Both the position numbers and the translations under genes were made by a program. A stretch of 64,000 nucleotides of DNA from Psococerastis gibbosa. Lineage: Eukaryota; Arthropoda; Insecta; Psocodea; Psocidae. Each line of letters begins with the position of its first letter. Positions within the stretch are counted from its first letter, which is position 1. The notes beneath the pieces are model-generated. The model saw only the letters and a program-made list of their open reading frames with translations, was not told where the DNA came from and searched no databases. Shown here piece after piece: positions 56,071-64,000 of this stretch. The stretch covers positions 25,854,001 through 25,918,000 of the forward strand of contig OZ020484.1 of NCBI GenBank assembly GCA_963971405.1, given 5' to 3'.

Positions 56071-58169
56071 CCAAAACTTTGTGATTTTAAAATGAATTTT
56101 ATTCATAAACTGAGCATGCTACAGTTATGCTGATTATACCTCTAAAATAGATAACTTCTTCAGGAAGGCCATGGAGCAGTTATTTAAAAATAAAAATAAA
56201 TGCAGTTATACACACGCTTTGACTTGTATTTAATTCAATAGTTTTTCAAGTACGCAATCACGCTTCCTTCCCTAGGTCGTCAGGTTCAAATCTACTGGAT
56301 TTGCACTACTTTTGAATATTGATGTTAATTATAATATGTACTGTGTAAGCAATGCAGTGACCAACGGCAAAATATAATAGAAATACAGTTAAAAAGAATT
56401 CACAATACATTTTATGATAACATATTGTATTAGTACAATGGCTTCAAGGTAGACGTAATAAATAGCAGGCAATTTGCAACGCCAAACCGAGCTCGGAAAA
56501 CTAATAATAGTTAAGCAAATTATACGCAAACAACAAGACGCTCCACTTATTTTTTCCCCGCAACTATAGAAGCACTTGAGGCGAAATCTGAAGAAACAAG
56601 AACTGAATATTCGATGAAATATGGTAATTAGCAATTTCTATGATGATGAGCTGCTGAAAAAGGCAGTGTAAAAACTAAAGCTCTACACCTTCATGCTTCT
56701 CAACTACCTTCTCTTTCAGAATAACAAGAAGGCACCAAGATGGTGACGTTATAACCAGCGTGGTGGTAATGAATGATAATGCTACAAATTTTGCAAAGTT
56801 GCCTTAAAGGTAGCACAAGACGGCTTAAAACTTGGTTATAACGTGTTCACAACGATAGGGACGATCGGCTCAATGGCATACTAAACTTGTATGTATAGTA
56901 ATAAACAAATAAACTGTAATTTCATTTTTATTTACATCCACGGAAAGAAAGAAGACTCAGATTAGGAGGATCAGATGATCCGCAGCTCAGTCAATCAAGT
57001 TGTGAGCGAGATTCTTAAAGTTAAACATAGTCACAAGTAAGCTAGTAAGACCGCTAGGGACCCCAGTTCAGGTGCGCAGAACTTTTGCTCTTCCGCTTCT
57101 GGTGTCAGACCAGCCTGTTGAATTGTTAATTTGTGCACTGTTTTCTAATATTTTCTTTTTTTGAGTAACAACCCTTCAACTCGGTCACATATCATTTGAC
57201 CACCTTCGCCATTACCTAGGGCATTTCCCCCCTACGTTTTACCGCTATCAGCCTTAGTTAGCATATGGTTAGGATCATCTATTTTATTATTGTTGACTCA
57301 GACCAACTGAGTAATAATAATCACAACGGTTCCCGAGTTTTCAATAGTGTATTCAATATTTAGTAGGACTAACATTTTCCGTGCTGGGGAATTAGGGCCT
57401 ATGATAGAACTAGACTATTATTGACAGCTAGTGAATGAAAGAAGTCATAACTCGTTTAACATTCCGAAAATAAAATTGCACGTCAATATTAAGCTGCTGA
57501 GTACAGTAGTAGATTCCACGTTTCACTAAAATGCACTAAATCAACCCCAGACAACGGGAACACCGGAACCAGCAACCAACTCTTCCTTCCAGAAAGGGTG
57601 TGTTTAGTTTTGATTATAAACCACGCAGAATGATCGCACAATGCATCCACTTGGATAATTAGCATATGGCACGTTGCTCCAAGGTGTGGGAACTTTGCTT
57701 AGGTTCATCAGCGTCTGAAATATGATTGCGCTGAAGCGTGGTTGTTCCTCCTCCTGCGTTGATCCTATCGACAAAGTTATGGCACATGCATCTGCACGTT
57801 CTGCGCAGTGCAGACATGCACCCTTAATTGGGCCCAAGTGTCACTGGGCTGGCCACTCCTTCATGTTCAGATCCTAGCAGTGATGGTTACGCTCAATCAT
57901 TCATTCACGACCACTATAGGCTTACGTAGCACGGTACCATTTTGTGCTGTTGAACATGGCATACCTGTAAATGTCAACGGACCTGAACTATCATCAATAA
58001 TAATAAGTTCCAGTTGCCCTGGTGTGATACGTGAGCCTCCTTCACTCCCTCCTGTCTGATTATAAATCACCAGTACCACTTTTCCGAGATCGAATTATTA
58101 GCGGCCACTTTAAGTCGACTCTGCAAGCACAACCACTTCTACAGTCAGGTTAAACACGATCACAACACA
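56071..58169. other. No gene recognised; weak coding-like patch at 57600-58080
   Basis: Between 57600 and 58080 three overlapping frames are open on both strands (minus 57604-57837, plus 57808-58059, minus 57897-58079) with balanced composition but no motif and no splice evidence. TCAGGTTCAAATCTACTGG at 56280 resembles a lone B box. The rest is AT-rich. Confidence 0.35.
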
Positions 58170-58609
58170 AGCGGGCCTACTATGCCGTTTCGTATTAACT
58201 TATTCCTGCAGCCTGATCGAGGCGATTATAATACCGGTATTTATTTAATCCGCCGGTATTAAAAATGTAAGCAAGATAATTTTATAATGGAAAGTGCTAT
58301 TCAAAATTTGTTTGTTTACAGTTATAAACCTAGGGTATTTATTTAACCCCGGTATTTATTTAATCCCCTGCTATTAAAAATGTAAACAAGATAATTTTGT
58401 AATGGAAAGTGCTATTCAAAATTTGTTTGTTTACAGTTATAATCCTAGGGTATTTATTTAACCCCGGTATTATAAACGCCTCGATCAGGCTGCAGGGGGT
58501 TAAAAATGTAAACAAAGCAATTTTTAATAGCACTTTCCATTGTATATTCGTCTTGTTTACATTTTTAATCCCGGATTAAAATTTAAAATAATCGCCAAAG
58601 TAGGCCCGC
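58170..58609. mobile_element. Outer MITE (GCGGGCCTAC ends) carrying a nested MITE
   Basis: Left AGCGGGCCTACTATGCCGTT TCGTATTAA; the reverse complement of the right end reads AGCGGGCCTACTTTGGCGAT TATTTTAAA. It is interrupted at 58206-58495 by the CAGCCTGATCG element. Non-coding. Confidence 0.7.
58206..58495. mobile_element. Nested CAGCCTGATCG MITE with duplicated core
   Basis: Inverted ends CTGCAGCCTGATCGAGGCG ATTATAATACCGG and CCGGTATTATAAACGCCTCG ATCAGGCTGCAG. The core (AAGATAATTTTNTAATGGAA to CCTAGGGTATTTATTTAACC CCGGTAT) is present twice in tandem, ~115 bp per unit; the 17.25-kb copy has it once. Confidence 0.75.
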
Positions 58610-58785
58610 TGATGCAAAGATGGAATACCACTCAATATACCTTAACCAAACACAACTAGAACTACAAAATCGGCAAAATATGCGGCTCTTAATGCCTATA
58701 ATAAAAATAAAGTCATTATTTATTTATTTATTAACAGACACCTAAACATTAAATTAAAAGTAATAGTATTACACATTACCATTAC
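58610..58785. other. No gene recognised
   Basis: AT-rich with (TTTA)n at 58721. Confidence 0.4.
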
Positions 58786-58890
58786 GGCCCCGAGTCTTCC
58801 TAGTTGAGTGTAAGAGAGGGCTTTATAGCCCTAACTCCGCTAGGTTGGCTTAGTAATAGAACAAAAAAGTCAATATTTATTTCTTTATAG
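58786..58890 (+). repeat. SINE-A 3' half
   Basis: GGCCCCGAGTCTTCCTAGTT GAGTGTAAGAG, AGGGCTTTATAGCCCT, CTCCGCTAGGTTGGCTTAGT, AATAGAACAAAAAAGTC. 5'-truncated at the CCCGGG block. Confidence 0.88.
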
Positions 58891-60626
58891 AATAATTATG
58901 CGTAGGGCAATTTCTTATACCACAACATTTATTTTATTTTAGGAATTTCCGTCCACCTATAGCAACCCTCCAAGTCCAAATTTAAAACTATAAAACATAG
59001 GTAGTTGCAGTCACGAATAAGCCAGGCGGCTCTATACCACCTCCTGAAAAATCGCCTCACTTCCAACACTGACGGAGCTGAGCCACTAAACCTTGGGTTC
59101 TGTGTTGACACTGCCCACTATATTACACGTACTGTCAGGCTTAAGTAAGTTACGATACTTTCTTCTATTTTTTTAGTTTCAAGGAACTGTTTTTCCCAAG
59201 TTCACAAACATAAAGTCGCCTTACATTCCAGTAGACTAAATTCCCTCCCGCCGATTATGTATCGCGAAAAGGGAGACTTTGGTACGTGTCCAGAATGGAC
59301 AAGTTATGAGGCAACCCCGATCAATTGACAGTATCACTCACACGAGCCATTCACATTCTATCCCTCTCCCAGGCATTCATTCACAAAAATTACTGGACCG
59401 AGGGCAATTTCCACGGCTTCTTCGTCCATTTTCCCGGCCCCCCAATGAGTCAAAGCCGCACGTGTTCCTACAGAATGATCGGTTCCCTTAAAAGGATTGC
59501 TGCGGGAGAAGTGTTTGAATATATCATTTGAAGTGAAGCCCACAGACATTTCAAGGAGGAAAATATAAATTTGTAAGTTTACGAACGACAGTTTGAGCTA
59601 CATTAGGATGGACGACGGTCATATTTTGACTTTCAGATTGAAAAAAAAGCCGCATCCCTGATCAAAATCCGTTTGGTCCATGCAAACAGGCTTACTCACC
59701 CCTCCCCTCCCCCGGGCAATAGAATAATAATATATTTTCTCTTAGTCTGCACATCGCATAAAATAACCCCCCCCCCCCTCGTTCGGTTTTCAAAAAGGCT
59801 TATTGAAACCAAATAGAATTTTTTATAAAATTAAAAAAAAAAAAAAACTAAGTGAAGCGAAGGCAGAATAAAGCTGCCAATACCACTACGGCTATTACAT
59901 TTTTTTTTTTTTAGGAATTTTCAAAGGAAGAGGAATTTTCAATTATATTTGGACATTGGTATGCTTAGGAGTAAGGCAATTCTTTTAGACTGATTGCATT
60001 ATCTTCTTCTATCTTACCCTCTCGTCCTTCTTAAATTAAGTTATGGAAAAAGGGTTTGTCGAAGAATTCAAAACAAGAAAATAGAGGGGATTTACAATAC
60101 GATACAAATAACGATTTAACTCATTCTTGTGCTGTGTAATGTTAGTATGTTGACTTTGCAAGAGGTATTGATAGCTCGTAAATATATTATGGCTCCTATA
60201 TATTCTATGTATACGTCAAAATATAAACCAAATAACTAATAGAGAACATAAGACCGCCTGTGTGGTCGGCTCCCCAAATAAAAAGAGTTGATGAACCAAC
60301 CATGAAATCCCCATAGAACAAGCAACGTTACAGGGTTTTAGGGTTTCAATCAGAATTGACATTGTATTTGTGTTGCCAATTTAAATGTTGGTCGTAAAAT
60401 GTTAGCTGAAGATTAGATTTAGTTTAAGATCCTTGGAAGAGAGATGCGTCGTTTATTTCCTAATGGCTGCAGAGAACCTAAGAGGCGCTGTGACATTCAT
60501 TACAGAGTCCTTGCTTTTATCATACAGTAGTGGGTCTGTGGACCTGGGCGAACTTCGTATTTCCAACTCCCCCGTTCTGTTTGTTAAATTTTTTATTTGT
60601 TACCTAAACGCTCACTGCCAAAATTA
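58891..60626. other. No gene recognised
   Basis: C-run at 59767-59779 and A-run at 59832. Overlapping frames at 59279-59549 lack motifs. Confidence 0.4.
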
Positions 60627-61476
60627 TTGCTTTCCAATTTATACGTAGTATAAGGAAAGCCTTGTGATGGTCGAAATTTCCGATTCCGAGATTTCAACGG
60701 ATTTACACGTTTTGAGGTCCCAGGAACCCAAAAAAGTGGTTTTTACAAAATGTCTGTCTGTCGGTCTGTCTGTCTGTTCGTCGATTTCCGGGCAAACTAC
60801 TCAGTGGATTTGAGTGAAATTTGGCATGTAGGTTCACAAAAATCATACCTCGGGACCATTTTTTTTTTTTTTTGGGCTAACTCAATTTGGGGGGTTTTTA
60901 TTTTCAAAAAACTCCAAAAAAACGTCTAAAAAAATTATTTCTCAAAAACGGCTCCAACGATTTCTTTTAAATTCTCGTAGATTGTAGTCGTTATTAATGT
61001 TGACAAAATGCGGGGGGTCGCTTGCCCCTTGATAGTTTGCTTCTGGGGGTAAAAAAATAAAAATAACTAAAATTTAATGAAAAAATGACTAAAAAATGCG
61101 AAACCTTTCTATCGATGATTTCTACCTTCAAGCATGTTTTAGGTGTTAAATTGAGTAACGAAACCGGATAGGTTGCTTTCCCAAAAAAATATTTGGTTTT
61201 GCCCAAAAAATTATTTTTTGAAAAAAATGATAGAAAATTCGCGCTCAAATGCATTGCATGCCCTGCCATTATTGCTGTGTGGTAATTAATGTGTTTGTTT
61301 GACCTATCGAGAATTTACCTCACTTCCAGTGACGTCAGGTGGACAACCCCCCCCCCCCCCCGAGATATCGGAAATTTAACCATAGGAAAAATATTTGCCA
61401 TAAAATTACTAATTTCCTCTATCTAATAATTTTGATAAATTGGAAAGCATGTTCGAGTGAACTCGGACCGGTTCTT
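60627..61476 (+). mobile_element. E850 repeat element, full copy
   Basis: 850 bp in the orientation of the 18.1-kb copy and very similar along its length, including the terminal hairpin TTTCCAATTTATACGTAGTA and the right end GAACTCGGACCGGTTCTT. The C-run (~61350) is kept, while the first homopolymer is a T-run with GGGG. No frames. Confidence 0.8.
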
Positions 61477-61929
61477 TTAATTTAATTTCATACGTAGACT
61501 TACGTATTTATGTATTAAGTATTTATGCAGGCGGTTGGTTTCGGTATCGAACACAAAAAAAACTGGGGCCATTTAAAAATTAAAGTTTTCTGGAGTCACA
61601 TGAATTTTTTGCTTAAAAAAAAAAACTGTCTTTAGAACAAACGCTCGCCACGGAAGAAAACTAAAATTTCGCTTCGCCAGCTAGGTAAGACCTCCATATG
61701 TAATAATATTAACCAATGCAGGCTGTTATTCTGACAAATAAGTTCACTGTATTAAACACATAGGTTTCATTGATAGTTTGACATTTCCTCCGAAGAACCT
61801 CTTCACCGAATTAAACCAAAATGTGCATAACCTGGCACTGTTTGAGGCATAGCACCAGAGGCGGACACAGCGACCGGCACTGAGGGCAATTGCCCCCCCC
61901 CCCTTTGGCCAGCAGTTATTTTCTTTGCC
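61477..61929. other. No gene recognised
   Basis: A-runs at 61553 and 61614, C-run at 61893. Confidence 0.4.
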
Positions 61930-62255
61930 TCTAAAATCTAAGTGTTACTGCACTCAAAATGCGAAAAACCTCACAATTTCAGCCCTATTTTTCAAACATT
62001 TTCCCCTGGGGGAGACCCCCGGGCCCCCTTGCCCGCCACTACATTGATTCTTTGTAGTATATAAGCCTTATTGCTCTCAAAATGCACAAAACCTCACTAT
62101 TTCAGCCCTAATTTTTCAAAAACTTTCTCCCGGGGGAGACCCCCGGGCCCCCCGTGTCCATAATTATGTTGATTCTTTGTAATACATAGGCCTTATTGCT
62201 CTCAAAATGCGTAAAACCCCAATATTCCAGCCCTCTGGCTCCCGAGCAACTTTTA
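61930..62255. repeat. ~124-bp tandem repeat, about three units
   Basis: CTCTCAAAATGC, AAAACCTCAC.ATTTCAGCCC TA, TTTTTCAAA, then GGGGGAGACCCCCGGGCCCC and CATTGATTCTTTGTAGTATA. Units begin near 61951, 62074 and 62199. Each has a self-complementary GGGGGAGACCCCC core. It resembles a GC-tipped repeat found widely in invertebrates. Confidence 0.75.
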
Positions 62256-62497
62256 TGAAAGTGGGTGGAGAGGCGCCAAATTATACACCCTTGAAAACCT
62301 ATCGTTACGCCACTGAAAAGTGCCTCCCACTTTTATGAGGTCTGGGACCGCCCTGCATAGCACAACTAAAAACAACAATAAATATTAATATTCTTAATAT
62401 ATTATAGCATCTAGAAACTGAGCAAAAATATACGAACGGTAGATCTACTAGTACATCTAATATCTAACATGAATTAAAATATATAATAATATACTAT
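62256..62497. other. No gene recognised
   Basis: Mixed then AT-rich. Confidence 0.4.
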
Positions 62498-62632
62498 TTT
62501 TCTTCTTCTGGCTCTATAGCCCTTGATAGGTTTTGGCCTGCTCGACAATACTACTCCATTCATCTCGGTTTTAAGCAGCGCTCCACCACGTACGGACTCC
62601 CAACTCGCGAAAGTCAGTTTCCAACTAATTTT
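62498..62632 (-). pseudogene. LINE ORF2 C-terminal tail, second copy of the 15.6-kb family
   Basis: The minus strand reads DFRELGVRTWWSAA, stop, NRDEWSSIVEQAKTYQGL, stop, SQKKK, against RELGVRRWCSVL, stop, NRDDWRSVVDQAKAHQGL at 15.6 kb. Both copies share the stop before NRD and the GGCTATAGAGCCAGAAGAAG tail, so the stop may come from a shared, already dead source or from convergent decay. Confidence 0.82.
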
Positions 62633-63209
62633 CAAGGAATTAATATAGTATTATAAAAACTAATATCTGATATCAAAATCTGTTAGTCTCGAAATGAATT
62701 TCAGAGGCTGTAGCTGGCGTCTAAAGTCCCGTCCTCCAAGTACAGCCCAGTATGTCACTTCCCTCAAACTGAAGGACTCTATGAGGAGATTAGAAATTCT
62801 TCTGCAAATAATGTTGCGTCTAGTTTAGGTACGGAGGTCGGAGGAGCTTCCCCTTTGAGTAGGCACGCCGCGTAGACAGGGGCGGTCCGGACCGGGCCCG
62901 GGACTTAATGAGACCGTGTTGAGGAAGGAGGCAGGAGTGTGTCCAACCCATCTGCACGCCGCCTGTGTGGTCTGCGTTGCCCCGCGATCTGTTGTGGTTC
63001 GCAGAAATTTAGCAACAAAACCAGAGGACACAAAGACAGAGGAAACCGGTGAATAGATTAGTTCCAGGCATGAACCCTTGTTAGCAGCAAATGAGAATGC
63101 AGGGCGGTGTGCCTGCAGACTATAGGATACAAAAATAATAGTAGTTATACTGTACTCGATAGACAGAAGGACTCAGAAGTGGCTCAGAACTTACTTTTCC
63201 CGCGTCTTA
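62633..63209. other. No gene recognised
   Basis: A GC-rich patch (62820-63030) contains AGGGGCGGTCCGGACC, also seen at 43208. The minus frame there (68 codons) has no motif. Confidence 0.4.
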
Positions 63210-63450
63210 TCCTTATGGTGGCAGGACAGCAGCGTTTCAACACAGTCCTGTTCGGTGCGTCCTCGGTTGAGAGCCCCAAACTTCTCATATCTCCGGCGAT
63301 CTTTCTTTTCAGTGTAACTTTCGGCCTCCCTGGTGGTATTCATCTACGTATCCCGGTTCATTACTCTTTTGACTAGGTGGTTTTCGTCTCTGCGTAGTAC
63401 GTGTCTCTCTTTCAGCCTCATTTCTCTAAGTTCCTCTTCAGGATCTTCCT
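63210..63450 (-). pseudogene. LINE ORF2 C-terminal tail, sixth family
   Basis: Minus strand: ELREMRLKERHVLRRDENHL VKRVMNRDT, stop, then in the next frame PPGRPKVTLKRKIAGDMRSL GLSTEDAPNRT. The (E)GRRxxGRPK.T.K..I..DM..LGL..EDA.(D/N)R motif matches another common LINE tail. Frameshifted and dead. Confidence 0.65.
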
Positions 63451-63556
63451 AGCAATCGCATTTCTGTGGCTCAGAACTTAAATTCAATATATTGTATGAG
63501 GCGAACTGTCGCAGTAGGGGTTCAACGCTTTTCATTAAGTCTGTCGCTACAAGAAA

Positions 63557-63749
63557 AAGAACCGGTCCGAGTTTACTCGAACATGCTTTCCAATTTATCA
63601 ATTAGTAGATGGGAAAATGAGTAATTTCATGGTAAATAATTTTCCTATGGTTAAATTGCGGATATAAGATATATCGGGGGTGTCCACCTGACGTCACTGG
63701 AGGTGAGGTAAATTATAGATAGGCCAGACCAACACATTACCACACAGTA
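63557..63749 (-). repeat. E850 truncated copy
   Basis: AAGAACCGGTCCGAGTTTAC TCGAACATGCTTTCC, TTCATGGTAAATAATTTTCC, CCACCTGACGTCACTGGAGG TGAGGTAAATT, ending at CACATTACCACACAGTAA. Only the first ~190 bp remain. Confidence 0.8.
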
Positions 63750-63884
63750 ACTATGTTGTTTCTAACGCCTGCTTTCAGCATTTCTGCTTTTTAAGCAACC
63801 CTGTCAGCCTGGCGGGGGGAGTGAGTCTGTTTGTTAACTTGAGGCACCCTAAGGGCAGACTCACCTCGGGGAAAGGGGAGTTGA

Positions 63885-63985
63885 CCGACAGGGTGGACCT
63901 CCTGATTATAGTGGATTCCGAACCACTTGGGGAACATGGTAAAGTCACACGATTAAATCGGAGGTGACCAGGACTCGACTTATAC
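63885..63985 (+). repeat. Dispersed repeat D, copy 2
   Basis: Nearly identical to 49650-49740 over GTGGACCTCCTGATTATAGT GGATTCCGAACCACTTGGG and CACACGATTAAATCGGAGGT GACCAGGAC. Confidence 0.65.
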
Positions 63986-64000
63986 TGCCAAAGCGCGTTA

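Noticed and set aside
57600-58080. Overlapping open frames on both strands
   Set aside because: Neither strand is clearly better and no motif or splice signals were found.

Overview
This window looks like non-coding, repeat-rich nuclear DNA from an arthropod, probably an insect or close relative. There are no bacterial-style gene arrays, and almost every open frame is short and unlike a protein. The recognisable peptides are C-terminal tails of arthropod-type non-LTR retrotransposons (LINEs) and one Tc1/mariner-type transposase remnant. Two abundant tRNA-derived SINE families, many terminal-inverted-repeat (TIR) mini-elements (MITEs), and A/T tails ending in TTATT- or ATT-type microsatellites complete the picture. 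The species cannot be named from the sequence.

Layout. 1-13.7 kb: low-complexity AT-rich DNA with seven copies of a SINE I call SINE-A (six within 1-6.7 kb, plus a 3' piece at 10.5 kb) and three of SINE-B. 13.7-21.8 kb: a dense cluster of DNA elements. It includes a MITE nested at the palindrome centre of a related MITE (15.17-15.57 kb), a LINE tail, a MITE split by an ~850-bp element (18.0-19.0 kb), a chimera of a tRNA-like promoter inside perfect inverted repeats (20.52-20.82 kb), and a TIR element holding a SINE-A (21.4-21.8 kb). 21.8-29.1 kb: fragments, and a 24-kb pair of duplicated segments. 29.18-31.11 kb: the best structure of the window, a 1.7-kb Tc1/mariner element with 471-bp inverted repeats inserted at a TA of a smaller MITE. 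31.5-34.8 kb: two LINE tails facing each other, a retroelement tail with an ATT microsatellite, a full ~850-bp element and an intact 127-bp MITE. 36.6-37.1 kb: the only good candidate for a host gene piece, a terminal exon with acceptor, long open frame, stop and AATAAA. 38-64 kb: more MITEs, tandem duplications, LINE tails and further copies of the same families.

The window is best read as intergenic or intronic sequence built by successive transposon insertions. All LINEs seen are 5'-truncated tails and none could move itself. The SINEs carry Pol III A/B-box-like promoters and would depend on a partner LINE. The MITEs would depend on transposases encoded elsewhere. At least five nested insertions give a relative order of events. 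Family names such as SINE-A, SINE-B and 'E850' are my own labels; no database was searched.
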